64,000 nucleotides of DNA from Guyanagaster necrorhizus (taxonomy: Eukaryota; Basidiomycota; Agaricomycetes; Agaricales; Physalacriaceae), in contig NW_025064907.1 in NCBI RefSeq assembly GCF_019112545.1, positions 364,223 to 428,222 on the forward strand, given 5' to 3'. Shown here in pieces: positions 31,153-44,900 of this stretch. The position numbers and the translations under genes were made by a program. Under the pieces are notes generated by a model. It did not search any database. It saw nothing but the letters and a program-made list of their open reading frames with translations, and was not told where the DNA came from. Position 1 is the first letter of the stretch. Each line of letters begins with the position of its first letter.

Positions 31153-31800
31153 ATGAAGAAGGATACAAGGACGTGGTGGCCGACGCAGTGGGGACCTAGC
31201 TGGGTGAGTCAAGGTCACGTGCCATTACTCCCTTCCTTTCTTCCTTTTCAGTGTTAGGCTCTGTACCGCAACGCCTTTGTCCTCTATGTTCTTACTCATG
31301 TGCTTTGCAATAATCTGGAGGGAGATGAGTTTTGCTGGAACAAACCAGTACCTGATCCAAATTCCCATCCATTTATTACTGTCAACGAACCAATCCAACG
31401 GCAACCTGATCTCGTGTAGTAAGTTTTCCTTCCATGACATAAGTAACATAGAAGCATTTCTGTGCCTCATCGTCTTACAGTTCTTTAGTATTTGCCTCGT
31501 GTCTTGGGTTTCATAAATAGAAGCTTCGCCGTTCAATTTCTGTGCCACATAGCGTCGTGATGCTCGGGTGTTCTTCTCCCGTCGTGCGCAATATAAGAAT
31601 CACGTCTTGGGACTTTGAGCAAATCTCAGGCTCGATCTTACTGGCTGTGACTCTGGGTTCCCTCATTGAGTACCTCACTGTTAACCCTATCTGTCGGAGA
31701 CTTTTTCTTGGTCAAAGTAAGTCTCTTCTGCGGATCCCGGTGTCCAGAAGACGCTAATCCCTATCCCTATGTAGACGAATATGACTCCCCTGGAATCTTT
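31153..31800 (+). CDS. Candidate small gene, possibly a single-pass membrane protein
   Basis: Weak model. ATG at 31153, exon to 31203, intron 31204-31257 (GTGAGT...GTTAG), then a frame reading CNNLEGDEFCWNKPVPDPN, to a TAG at 31417, or continued by splicing near 31414-31421 into a hydrophobic exon (ISGSILLAVTLGSLIEYL) at about 31551-31708, with another GTAAGT..GTAG intron and a TGA near 31800. Its ATG would be only nine bases from the divergent ubiquitin-ligase ATG, which leaves no room for leaders, so at least the 5' end is doubtful. No family recognised. The 3' part overlaps the start of the next candidate gene in another frame. Confidence 0.25.
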
Positions 31801-32578
31801 TGACCATCAGCAACAAAGCGCCTCCAATGTCCCGTCGTCAAACAGGAGCATTGCTCAAAGGCTACGCCGAGAACGCGAGCGAGCGCTAGCACGTCAATCA
31901 CCAAACCCCAAACAGAAGGTGGATATTGACACCGCCCATCATACATTCAACTCACCTACAGTTTCAGCGGAGCCACGTCGATCCAACAACCGGATTACCG
32001 GGGTCCAGCTCAGTTCAGCCTGCCAATGATGCGGTACGGCGCTGTATTGCTTCAGAAACGCAGAAGTTTATCATAATAAATCCGCTCTCAGGCCCAAGGT
32101 TTAATGGCGACGCTGTCAATAGGCACCGATTCATCCTATTCGTCCGCGTCATCTTCGGATTCATCCAAACCTGCTCATCTTCCCCGACATATACGTATCG
32201 CTCCCGCTCCACCATCTATTCCTTACCAAGAAGCCAAATCCGAGGTACTTTCAAGTTTCAACGATCTTGCCGCATGACTCATCTCGCATGGAGCAGGCGC
32301 AGTTGGCAGTCCGGAGCAAGATGATTCCGTTGTTGCCGTCACGGAGAAGTATGGCGCAACAAGCGCGACAAACGCGGAAGCGTGCCGAGGAGATGCGACA
32401 GCAGGTGGGCACATTATCTTTGTACGATCGAGCCATTGCTGATTTAAAAAAAACTATTTCGAAGCCTTCACCAAGTCAAGACCAAACCGAGGCATCTTCG
32501 TCGCAAGCTAGAGATCCCCATTCTAACCATTCAACGAGCCCATCGACCCACAAAAAGAAGGAGCTCTTCGTAAACTAA
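31781..32578 (+). CDS. Hypothetical basic, Ser/Gln-rich protein (214 residues)
   Basis: Four exons, 31781-31918, 31962-32033, 32092-32244 and 32297-32578, join in phase 0 throughout and total 645 bases. The N-terminal part contains an Arg-rich helix (SIAQRLRRERERALARQ), the middle is Ser-rich (DSSYSSASSSDSSK), and the C-terminal half has a conserved-looking basic helix (RSMAQQARQTRKRAEEMRQQ), then LYDRAIADLKKTI and a Ser/Thr-rich end. No transmembrane segment or known domain is seen. The consistent phases over four short introns argue for a real gene, but the first exon could be further upstream (AG just before the ATG at 31774). Confidence 0.55.
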
Positions 32579-35500
32579 TGTGCGGTCGAAGGGGACGTTT
32601 ATTGATGCCAAATTCCAAGTTGATACCTCCCGATAAAGTTTTTTTTTTTTACTCTTACGACGAGTAACACGTTCAATATTATAAGCTGGTGTTCGTCGAA
32701 AGAAGGATCACATGCCCCCGTGCACGCCATCGTTCGCCTACTTTAACGTGTATATTTATGATACGCTCTTCTCCCTCCCGCATGGTGCTAAGCACTGGTG
32801 AGAACACCGTGCATAAATAAAAGCACTGCTGAAGAGATTCAGATCACGAAGAAGTCCCAAGGGCCATCTGACATCAGCCAAATAGTCAATTTACCATGAG
32901 AAGTAGAATCTCAGATGGCTCAGGTTTATGAAGTTCATGTCTGACAGACTTTTGGAATGTACGCCGGAACTCGCTTCGTCTCAAGCCCGGAAGAAGACAA
33001 TCCATCAGCGTCAAATTTAAGAATCAGAACGAAATACGCCGACCCTTCCGCTCCTACTTTCGCAGGGGTGCTAAGGACCTTCGTCATAGAATCCTTGCCT
33101 GCCTGCTTCGCGTCCGAGTCAAATCACATGCCAGTAATGGTGTACTTGTATATTTTCAAGAAGTACTTTGAGGACATCAGATAACGGGCCCGGAACCGAA
33201 CGGACCTCCAGCTCCTTCCATTAGTACTCATGTCTGTAGATCTAGGGGCATGTGTCGGTTCACTGAAGCTGAAGGTTCGCTACCGGGGCCGATCCCAAGT
33301 TTCGGTAGCGGTGGCAAACCCGGCGATTCAAGTCATTCCAAGTGCTCAGCAGTCTTTCATGTAAGTTCACGGTTGATTGATTATCCATATTTCGACGATG
33401 AATAGGGCAGATGGTCCAATACCGGTTAATTTCATGTGGGGTATATCCCGAGGTGCTAGTAAGATGCCGGTCGCATAATTGTAGCCACTAGCCAGTAAGG
33501 CCGTAGACTACGTACGAATCCGCGGGGGGGGGGTAACATTTAGGTATGGCCATACTTCAGCCAAGGCAAAGTTAATAACGGTGAGATTCAGGAAGCTACG
33601 TATATAATATCCGCTAGAGCATAATATCAACAACAACGAGAACCGATACACGTACCAATAATGAAGACACAAAGCCTTATGAAACGCCACCGGCCTTTGA
33701 GCTTCGTATCACACCTTCAGGACCAGGTTTCAATATGGGACTTTGGGTCACTCGTCTTGCGTCCTTGTGCTTCTTTAGGCCAAGCCAGGTCCAATATCAG
33801 GTTTCCAGACATAGATAAGAGCTAGGGACCAATCGGCTCGCGTACCGACTGTCCTATGATCTTTCAAACTGACCTATGATGTGGTGTGCAAAGTACAAAG
33901 CGAAATCCAAGATGGCATAGGCGGGTCGACGCTCCGCGATTGCCAGACACGTGGCTGAATAAAAACGACTTCGTCTAACCTACGCCCAACCTACTTTGGA
34001 GCCACAGCTACATATTTTGCAAGCTCTATCATCCTATTCACTAACGTCGAACAACCAACAACCTTCCAATAATACATAATTTAGCACAAATTTAAAGTGG
34101 CTGTTGAAGCTGGGCTTTGTATGCCCGTTCTACAGTACCTTGAAGTTGATAGCGATCTGGAGGGCATGTGGGATACGGTGTTTTGCGGCATACGGCTTTT
34201 CTTTTTGTCCTTACATCTCCTATGCAACGATACTGGGCGCTGTTTCTTGTACTCTTCTTGGCTCCCAACGTCTAGTCCTATGTACTTGTGGCCAACAAAT
34301 TCCACACAATATGCTGTCTCTCGTGGTCCGAACATCATATAGGTGTCTACGTTACATCTTCAATAGCACACCAATGGGTATGTATGCGACCTTGGCGTTC
34401 CTCTTGGGTTTGAGGCTGAATGAAGGATGGAGGTCATACACGGAGACCGTGTCTTATACGTTACCCAAGCGTAATAATGATGGCGTGAGTCAAGTAAATG
34501 ACGGGAAACAGAGGGTGCCTTACAGCATTTGTAATTACAGATCGCCGTTACTGTGTACATACTACGTAATGTCTGGAACCAGCGTCACTGTGTAGATATG
34601 CCCACCGCTGTGTAATGCTACCTACCCACCCACCTACCTCCGAATCCGACGTGAATGACGATATACCGGGAAGTGGGTCCAATCCTGCATTGTGTAGATT
34701 ATTATCTCTAAAACCTTATCAACGAAGACACCTTGGATTGCACCAATTTCCTGCGACTCAACGCCACCAGCAGTACCCAAGAAGCCGATATCTTTACACT
34801 CGCTCATGATTAGGGTGTGCTTTCAGGTACATCTCTGTCTATGAGCTCTTGTGCGGCTTCCTCACTCTGTGTACTCTGCACCATCAATTCCAACTACTCC
34901 AATCCGGAAACCCCCAGTCATCCTTTGGATATTTTCTCCATCAGAGTCTGACGTCGCCTCTTCTGGTAGCATCCCAGTTCCGCCCGCTAACAAGACATGT
35001 GATTCGCAAAAGCTAAACGATTCCGCCGCCATCATAGAGTAGACCCTGTCTTCCGGCTCTGTATCTTCGCCGACTTTCTTATTCGCAACCCTGGAAACAT
35101 ATAACGCTACTGGCACGAACCCCAGTCATCCAGGGTCAGCCAATAGCGAACAGAGTTCTCCGACCACTACGATAGGCAATGACTCGGGGTCATCCAGTGG
35201 CCAATGTAGGATCCTTCCAAGCTTCGCTGCGTAAGTCTCTGATCATATGGTCTATCGTAACTATATTATTGACATCGCATTATCAGTATTGCCTGTATAC
35301 TTTTCGAGGTCCTATTTCTTCACTGAGAAGGCGCTAATCCGCGACGATAGCACTCCCTTCTTTTCATGAAGGTATCACCGGTGGTCTATATCGCGTTAGC
35401 CCAGTGCTACTAAGGTTTGATTTTTCAAACCTTGATTTGCTAGAAAGGATCCAGTATATCATTGTATACATAGATTCGAGCCCCGAGTTCCTCGAGGGTG

Positions 35501-36582
35501 TTTATACCAGCGTCATGGCGAGACCTTTGAATTGAGGTTCTTTAGGCCAAGTGAGCACAGAGATATCACGAGTGATGTACGAAGCAGCAGCTGAAGAGTG
35601 GAAAAACGTTACTTCGAGCAACGTGGTTTACGCTCTTTGTCCTCGTCCTCTTTACTGCCCACGCTTCAAGCAGTGGTATGTACTCTCCCTCCCGGAACTC
35701 GCCGACACCCCCCGGGCCTGCACGGCACAGAATACTTCCTAGTGATACGAGAAACGCGAGTCACTTATGGTTCCGGAACCAGATAGTCGGGCTTGAGTGG
35801 ATGATTCGGCTAACAGACGGCTGGATAAGAGCGACGCGTAGTATGCAAGGCTAGCACTACTCGCGAATCAAAGCTTGACTTTGACCTAGCACAGCCTTTC
35901 GAAGATAATAGTTCGGAGCATGCCTTTCCCTGGCCAATACAGAGAATCTTCTCTTCATACACGCTCACAACGGTCAGCAGCCAGACGGGAACAATGCAAC
36001 GGCACTCACAACACTAATTCTCATACGACTTCTTCGTCGTCGTGTCCTGTATCGCGGTAGTAATCGTCATCGTCCATATTGTCCGTGTGTTTATTTCGGA
36101 GAATATTCCTCAAAAGTAAGAATAGTCGTCCTGTCAAAACTTGCCTAATGAACATCCTAGTCCTTGAGACGGAGCTTCTGCTGCTAGTGTAGAATTACAG
36201 ATGAGCAGAGAACGGCTTCAGGCCATACTGAACTCACCAGGGATGTGCGGTAATCGTGGCTGGCGAATAGATATAGGACCTATAAGACCACAAGTAATTA
36301 AGCATTTCAGAAGAACGTTCAAGATCTCAAAAGATGACTATTGAAGTCTCTGGAAGCAAAAATAGCTCGATGAAATCACGCAGGCCTGGAATCATGGCTT
36401 TTTTCTGTCTAGGCTGTTGAGTAGACCTATCTCCGCTGTCAGCAATCATGAGGAGTATGTATTGAATGCCATCTTACCACTGCAACAGAGATACGCTCCA
36501 ATCGGTCCAAAGAGAAAGGAAACTACGTATATTATAGAGATATCCAAGCGTCCACGGTCAGTGATACAGAGATACAAAGAGA
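32579..36582. other. 4 kb without a confident gene
   Basis: A plus-strand stretch at about 34104-34595 reads as hydrophobic segments (YISYATILGAVSCTLLGS, YATLAFLLGLRLNEG), and 34860-35220 is Ser/Thr/Pro-rich with interrupting stops. They may be pieces of decayed membrane and secreted-type genes. An 11-G run lies near 33523. Nothing is assignable. Confidence 0.3.
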
Positions 36583-37631
36583 TCAGGCCTCTCCAGCTAA
36601 ACCTTCCAAAGCAACTGCGGCCTGCCACATGCCCATTCTCCTAACAGCCCGCAAGGCAGCAGGAGCAGGTATAACAAGAATTAAGCAAGGGAGGACACAG
36701 ATGACGATAAACAGCGAAAAAAGCAGAGTGATAGGTGGCTTAATGACGAGGAAGTAGAATAATGAGTGATAAGATGTGGGATCGGTGAACTAGTGAGGCA
36801 TTAGTGGGAAGTAGTATGACAATACAAGGTAATACACACCATCGCATATGTGTTTTTGTAGAAGGAAGTCTCGTCAAGCAAGATGTTCGTGGTAAGAGGT
36901 GTGGACTCGATATCCTCTCGAGAAGGTGAACGTTGCCGAGTAAATATGACTGGTTTACGGCGGAGCGATGTTTGAGGGAAATGAAACTTGGTTTGGAGGT
37001 ATAGCTGCTGATACATCAATAACGGAACTGGGAAAGATAGGAAATGTGCGTACCTCTCCACGCGCAAGGACCCGAGCTACTAGCAAATCAATAAAACATA
37101 GCAAAAGGCCCAATGGCAAGGCCACAAGGAGCGTTGTTCCAAGCTACTGCCATCATTACCCAGAACAGGACATGTAAAATGATGACGCACCAGCGTGAAC
37201 ACGAATAGGAATATCCATGTCAATAGAGTGTATGGGAAATTGATGACGGCCAAATGGAATAGCGACATATAATAAACCTTCTTTTTCAGTGGCCGGAAGT
37301 AAGACGACGGCGCCTGCGGCAAAGCGCACCCGTCATCCTGGTTATGCTGGTCCGCGCCGTCAAACATCGTGACCATCGTCTGGCCCGACAAAGGCGACCC
37401 CGAAATCGAAGAGAGCAGACTGACGTGTGACAACGAGCGAGGTCGTGTCAGAAAAGGAGTGGTTTCATTGGGCAGCTCTGGCGACGGTGCCGCGGAATCA
37501 GTGGGTTGATTGCTGCGCCGTGAACGACGGGAGCCTCGTATTCTTCTTGAACGGGAGGGGTATGGCGGCGGCGGGTCGTTCATCATCGAGGCCGTCATTT
37601 CAGACTCCAATGATACATCGGAGATGGTCAT
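36583..37631 (-). CDS. Multi-spanning membrane protein, sensor-domain-like (300 residues)
   Basis: Four minus-strand exons, 37631-37191, 37143-37054, 37004-36840 and 36789-36583, all phase 0, total 903 bases. The first 110 residues are cytosolic-type: Pro/Ser/Arg-rich (DPPPPYPSRSRRIRGSRRS). After the conserved-looking RPLKKKVYYMSLFHLAVINF come hydrophobic segments FPYTLLTWIFLFVF, LLVALPLGLLLCFIDLL, and a C-terminal block FYFLVIKPPITLLFSLFIV plus LPCLILVIPAP. An extramembrane loop contains LYLQTKFHFPQ and ETSFYKNTYAMFTDPTSY. I recall related basidiomycete proteins grouped with putative sensor domains, but cannot confirm this. The exon-3 acceptor could instead be at 37008, adding one Gln. No function assigned. 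Confidence 0.75.
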
Positions 37632-40600
37632 GGTATGAAGGAGAGCGGCGAACCTGCTGCATGTGACTGATCGAAATGTACGCGCCTTCCTTTTTGGGAT
37701 GCCTATTGCTTCTTTTATGTCGTGTGAGCCTCCTTTTACAAAATAAAATGTCTAGTAAAATCCAAAGATTGCTCGTAGGTCGCTGATAGACGCCACCACA
37801 GATACGGTGGACCTTGAGTGGAAAACGAGTGTCACTGTGACTTGGTATTTATTGTCTGGAAAGCAGCGGGATCTATTATTCCCTACTTGATACCTCGTAA
37901 ATAGTTTTCACCAGAAAATTGAATTGGCTGTTGACACTCTCGAGTTCCAGCATATCTACTTCTTCCTAATCTCCTTGTTTTTGGACGTTGACATCGACGT
38001 GTGGATGCGTCAACGAAATGTCAGATGACGATATGTCGAAGCCTAGTACGACCCTTGCACTCTTAACTTCTTCCTTTTGAGGTCATAGTAGTACAAAGGT
38101 GGTAGCGTTGTATGTATGAAGAGAAACGACCAGACCTTGGGGGTGGTAAATTTCTATGTCTGATATTCAAGCTAAATGCATCCCGGGAACCGTTTTACGT
38201 TTTACAGCACCTTCGCAGCCGAGTTTTGATGATTCCGAAAGAAGACATCAACACTCCTCGTGGTACTTAGCTCGTCGGTCCCGCCTTTGCTACCAGTAAA
38301 ATGAGTCTGCTGCATCGAAACCAGTGCGATACTAAGTCAACATCTTGAGAAATATTGGCCTCTGTGATTCAATAGTGATAAGCTCATTACCCGTTTCGAA
38401 CGGAGGTAATAAAAGAGCTTCTCTGTCAATAAAAAAATAGAATATTTTTTATAAATAAAAAAAAGGTGGTGGTGCGAAGGAACAGGACAGGGAACGTGCG
38501 ATACAGTTGATCACTTCTGCTCCAGTCACTCCTCAGCGTGGCCTATTATATGATGGGGCGACCGCGAGGAGTTCTTGGGAGTTTAGGAAACGTAGTAATA
38601 CGCCACAGCGGTGAAGTCGCACAAATGAACGCTAACAATCTAGAGGAGATATCAATTTTGGTGAAGGGAAGATGGCGATTCCAACGTTTTATTTGCCAAC
38701 TCGGATGAGACGAGCGCCTGGGATAACAAGGGTAAACACCGTGACTGTTGTCCTTATCGTTTCCTAGGTGCTCGAATCTCGTAGATTTGCCGGAATTCCA
38801 GCGTCGGCGACTTCATTCTCCGCCGAATCAGAAACTGAGCAATACCGGGTCACCGGGACGGTAGTATGAAAAGTGAGAGGTTTCAGAGAGCAAAGATGGT
38901 GAACAACATGAGGTCCTCAATGGTCAGATGCGTCCGTGCCCTAAGCAGCGGAAGCTGAGAACCGGGTGCTATATCAACGACCGTCACAGATGGAGTGAGC
39001 TCGACGTACCCGTTGATTGTTACGAGAAATTTGAAAGAGAGACAAAGGGGAGCTTAAGGCCAAGTAGGCGACTGTCGTTACTAAACGTCGGCGAAAAGGC
39101 AAGCTTGAAAAAGGACGAGAACAGGGCGATAACGGAACCTCTTGCAGCGGTCTGGCCATGGGTAATTGGTTGTCAGCGTTATGTCTTTGGTGGAAAGTTA
39201 ACGTGAGAAGGCGACCAAAAGGTGAGCGACATTGGTACCCTCAATTCTTCTCAGCCCAAATATTAATTGTCAACGGTGGCATGACCTAAAAAATGGGCAC
39301 CCTTTTAATAAATTTAGTAACAGGTGTAATGGGGTAAGCTCAGCCTACCCGCCGATCCCCGTTAGAAAGAGAGGGCAGGTCGTATCCCACAAGGACGCCT
39401 TGGAGTCGACACTGCGATAGCGAGTGGGTGCCGCTGGCTGTCCAGGCGTAGGAGTCGTCGGGGGAAAGTTAAGCGAGAAAGAGGATAAAGAAAAGATGAC
39501 ACAAACCCCAGAATAGCCAGGCCGGACACTGATCCTCAGTGTCATGCCACGGCTCAACCCTTTCTGCGCGGCTGTCTACCATGCCATCTCGAAAGACAAA
39601 ATAGACTTGGATGGGCTGCTTCGGTTCGGGTATTACCATATAAAATGCTGAGACTTGTCATAAGCTGACGTCTTATGATAGAACAACAACACGCACGGCA
39701 ATAAGAAGCATGCGAGCTATGACATCGTAGAGTGTGCATATTACGATCCATGGGAAGCAGACGAAGAAAACAATCCCGGTTTCCTAAAGCAGGAGGAACC
39801 AGGCAATCGATTGTTGATCACAAAAAATTACACGGGTAAGGGTGTGTCCGTTGGCTGATCCCGAAAGGCGTCTGCCGCGGTGTTAAGTCGTAGGCCATGG
39901 GTAAAACTGAAATACCACCAACCGGATGACTGAATGCTCCATGTCATCGCTGACACTCGCCATGCTCAGTGTAAGACCATTCAATGGCTGAAAATAGTGG
40001 ATGTATAGGCTGGAAAGCGTAGGAATGACCCATAGTTGCGTCCGATGAGCAGATTGAAGGACAAGCCAATGATTGGATATGTCTTGCAGTAACGGGCGCA
40101 GGGCAGAGAAAAATCGGATTTATTCTCAATTCTGGGGAGGCTTGATATGAGCAAGTGGTCGAGTCATCATCTGCTGCTGCGGTCCTTCCAGGAGCTTTTT
40201 GATTGTAACTCGATTCAAGCCTTGTGATCTACCCAGAGAAGACCTAATTCTCAGCTCGGCCCATTTCACAAACGGCGTCATGTTTTGATAAGCCTGTCTT
40301 GTTGCGGCCATCTGACCGTCTTCATCCGGACATTCACCAGTCGTACGCGCGCGGTGACCCTCTCGATGTCGACTATTATACATATTAATGATTCATTAAA
40401 AATGGAAAGTTAAATCAACAAGCCGTTTATGTCCATTAATGGTGAGAAGGATTTTCCCCACAAAGGCTGGGGCTGAGGGAAGATCACGACCAGTTCGGCG
40501 CCGATAATCCTCTTCTTGTTCAAATATAGCGGAAACTTCTCTAACAACGAGAAGGATCTGGGAGGCCGAGAAGGGAGGATCCTGACAGCTAGCTCGGAAG

Positions 40601-41868
40601 ACGCCTGCGGCTACATCTCCTATAACGTCTACTTGCTGTCAAAAGTCATTGGCAGAAAATTGGACAAAGTCGCCTCACTTACCACCAACTGAATCTTTGT
40701 ATATTTTTGAAGACCTACCAGAAATACCGATGAAGCAAGATCCGTAATATGCTATCACTACCCTTTCATCAATGTGGAGAAGGCTCCGGAGCAGGAAATA
40801 ACTTAGGTCCAAGCAAGTCCGTGGGAACCCAAGACTCGAAGATGCCGTTCAATCCTCTCTTTGGCTAGTTCATCTAACGCGAGAACATCATCTGAACTTT
40901 CTTGTCCTGACTCCACGGAAGACGAAGCATGAGTTACCGTATTCGAGCGAGCTGAATTCATTCTTCAGCCTCTCACGTATACCTTCAGAATTCGCAAATG
41001 AGATAACGTACCTTCCCTTGCCTTCATTTCCCGTCGGCACTGGCGCACAGTCCCGGAAAGGTGGGAACACGGAAGGATTCCCAGATACCGCCGCCGGTGG
41101 ATATGGCATTCTCAAACACGCTCTGAATGGAAGTGTCGGGGTTGAGATCCCCCCTGATTATCATCACATTGAACACAGAAGCAAGTTTTCGCGACGAAGG
41201 GTCACAGATTCAGACCCAAGCCAAAACATGAAAATCGCTATACTAGGTTCCCCCAGTCGCCGCCCAGAAATGAATGCCTTCCCACAGCCCAGTTCAAGGA
41301 TGGTTTCCAGAGACATGGTATTCAAGATGCGTTTTACTTTGTTGAAACGTAGATTTGGCCGAACCCTTCTCAGTAACTTGGCTAATAATGACCGAGTCCG
41401 AGTCAGGGTCTCGTAGCGCCCATTGCCATACCGGGCATGGTCCTTCCATTTAGCAATCAGGTCCTAGGGGAAAAGCGAGAAAATCCCCCACATCCTCACT
41501 CGATTCGATTTGGACTGGTGTAGGAAACATGCGTTGCGTTTTGACGATGAAAAGAAACTTGCTACGCTCCTTCCGGAATAGTCGGTCCGGGAAGTCCCGT
41601 GATGCCCGAATATTCAAAACAATCACCTTATGGGCGCTCATCATCTTCAGACACCTATGTTTCTATGCACAGAATATGCCTAGACTCCTTGACGACCCAT
41701 TGCTGATCATCGCATTTTACCTTCTTTTAGCGTGGTTCTCCCAGCTGGTGCAGTATCCGGGAGTGCAGGTTGATGTAGGACATGTTAACATCTAGACGCC
41801 GGCCTATGCATCACATCAGTGATGACCATCGTACCTGATTACCGGCGGACTTTATTTTTCGAATTCAG
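37632..41868. other. 4.2 kb without a recognisable gene
   Basis: Short open stretches on both strands (for example plus 41018-41416; minus 39557-39345 with a hydrophobic GVCVIFSLSSFSLNF) are unconnected and unassigned. The right end must hold the promoter of the gene starting at 41929. Confidence 0.3.
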
Positions 41869-41926
41869 GTCAGTCCCATGAATAACTGTTATATTCTTAC
41901 TACCACGTCGACAACTTCTTCCCCAG
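41869..41926 (+). other. Probable 5' leader intron of the EF-hand/ZZ gene
   Basis: GTCAGT (after GAATTCAG) to CCCCAG, ending two bases before the chosen ATG at 41929. The broken copy at 23.7 kb keeps CTTCCCCAGAC at the same place. Confidence 0.5.
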
Positions 41927-41928
41927 AC

Positions 41929-44900
41929 ATGGAGAAACCTCTTCCTCTACCGAAAATTAGCATAAACGGAACTGATGCAGACAGCAACGACGTTCCGGAG
42001 GATCTGCATCGCCAGCAGTCACTGGACACCGCGTACGATGCTGCGTATTCAAAAATCGAACTGTCCAAGACGCAAAAGAAGGTTGACAAGCTCAGTGAGC
42101 AGCCAACAGTCGACATTTGATCTTCTGCCAATGTATATTAGTGGACACCATTGATCTGTCTGGAATTTCGACATCCTACGCGTCTTTCAACACTTGGTAT
42201 ACAGCAAACGAATCAGCGATCGAGTCGGCAGCTACAGCAATTGGTTCGCTTTCATTGGACACAAAATCGATTGATAGCACGTTAAACTCCTTTGCCGAGA
42301 CCTCTGAAGTAGTGATGAAGGGTTTGGATGCTCTTGGACAATTGCATCCGTTCGTAGGCGGTGAGTCATGATGCATGAACTACAAGCGCCTATTTTGACG
42401 CCCAGACGCAGTGGCCGTCCTCGCTTTCAAATTGGTTATTACTCTTGATATGACGCGCCGAGGCAACAACAAAAAGGTTCTTGCTGTAAAGCTTCAAATG
42501 CAGGACACGATGATCGTGCTATTTCAGTAAGCACACTAGATGTCCCCTTCTTTCCAAAATATCACTAACACATTCAAGACTTCGTCATATAAAGGACCCT
42601 AAAGAAGTTGGGCGCGACGGCACCACGATCGAAGATCGGATGGGTTCCTTGATGGAAGCAATCGCAAAAGACATCCGAGAAACTGGCTCTGCCTGCGACC
42701 ATTACCTGAAGAAGGGATTTCTTGGTTCGTCTCTACTTCATCGCTTTTCAGACCTCGTCGTTTACCTTCATCTCAGCCAAGACAATGAAGTCCAAGATTT
42801 ATGAAACTCGTCTGGCCGGTTATGCCGCTAAATTTACTAAATATCGCGAGGACATTGATTACGCCTTACAGATCCATACAGCACTGGGAGTTGAATCTGC
42901 TAATGCGAAGCTGGATGTTCAGGACAAGACACTCAAGTCCATGGATCGAAAGCTTGACCAGACAGTGCAGACAATGGAGGCTATGATGATGTCGGTGTTC
43001 AGGAAGTTGGACACGGCCCGGGAGCGAGACATTCAGGCGTTCATCAAAGAGAAGGGGGGAGTCAAGGCGTGCATAGACAACGAGCAACTCCTGCACGAGC
43101 TTATTGACAAAAGTGGGGAGGGCATCGCAGGCGTATTTGGGCCTCAGTCAGGGACGGGAGAATCATGGTCTGCGGCGAAAGCCAAGGTCCAGAAAGAGAT
43201 GCTGAAAGAATGGTCCGAAGACGTCGAGCAGGCCTTACAACGGAACATCGTCCACTTTGAGAAGAAGCTTGTAATCCAGCACCGACAACTAGCGTCGATT
43301 TTCAAAGATTCATTGAAAAGCACTGAGTCTCATATCCTTAGTGCCATGGCCTCTGGAGCTCATGACAGAGTCATTAATGAAGTAAGTTGTGTTTGTTTCG
43401 TTCCGCTCTGTTGCTTATTCCCTTTCAAGGACTTGAAGGAGCTTTGGAAAGATATGGTACGTGCATTCTGTGATACGTTTTTCATGTTGCATTCGTTTGA
43501 TTCCCTTCAATAGGCCTGGAGGGGTAGCGTCAAGGCCAAGCACCTCATCCTTGCCCTCCATGACTATTTTATTGATAAGCTCGGCGCTTTGAGTGCCTCG
43601 CCTATGATGTCACCCGGCGCCTCCGAAGCTGGAAGCCCCATATTCTCACCAATAAGCGCTGTAAACGACGACTTTTTCTATCTCAAATGCAAGAATGATC
43701 GCTGGGCTCTGATGTACTTCAATGTTTCCCATGTTCAGCCCATCATCGAAGCCGTGGATGATGACGCGACAGGATTTATCACCACCAAAGAGATTAATAC
43801 TTTCACAAAGTCTATGCCACCGGGTTGGACGTGGGTTCAGTCGTCAATCACTATGTTTGCAGTTTATTGATCGACTCTTGTAGACTCCCCCAATGGATCG
43901 CGTACTGGGCCGGAGGTATGTCTCCCAGCCTGTTTTGTTCGTTTGTGCTGAAGAGTCCTATGATAGGCTGGCACGTCAGTGTGGATCGATATAAAAAGAA
44001 GATTCATATGATTCTCTCTACAATGTACAAAACATTTCCCCATGTGTTGCCGGTCAATCGTGAAGCGGTGGCCACGTATCTCCAGTATGGTCCTATCTAT
44101 CTGGTCGATAGGCTCCTTCGGTCTACTCGGGACGTATCTCCTAACGCCTTGGAAAGCAGTGAATTGCGAAGACTCACTAAGGCGTACACTGAGAGCGAGG
44201 AAGCGCGTCTGATGCGTAACCTCGCAGATGTCCTATACGAAATCGATGCAAAATCCACCGTGTTTCTGATAACGGGACCTGGGCGTATTGAACGTGTAGG
44301 TTAACCGACCGTCGATCATTGGCTTTCTCTCATCGCTTCTTAGTACATTTATCCCATGCTATATCTTCTTCTCAGGCATCACCTAAGGATAGTCCGTCTA
44401 TCCACCAGATTCGTTCTAGACCAATATGAAATGCAGAACATGTCTGCATCCTTGTGGAACTTGTTCTCGGTATTCGAGCATCGAATGCAAAATGTGGCAT
44501 GTATGTTCGTGACTTCTGTAATCTCTGGTCTGTATTGATCAAAGTTATCATCAGCGATCTTCAAGCAGAGTAATGTCGACGTAGTTGAAAAGCTTGAGAA
44601 CTTTGCTTTTGGCATGGTAAGTCCATGCTCTGTATCTTGTACATTTGAAGTTCTCATATGTTTCATCCAGTTCAAATTGTCGTACAATAATCCCGAAAGG
44701 CGACCATCCGAGAGTTCTATTTCCGACTATGTCAATGAAGATCCGACCATTGATGAAGAAGGCACCGAGTCTATTACGGACATCCCTCTCAGCATTCTAC
44801 GATATCCTCTTCCCGACACCTCTGGATCTGATATGTACAACCTTCCCTCTGATTTCACCGAGGAAGCTCCTGAAGACCCAATACAAGGACAATGGACGGG

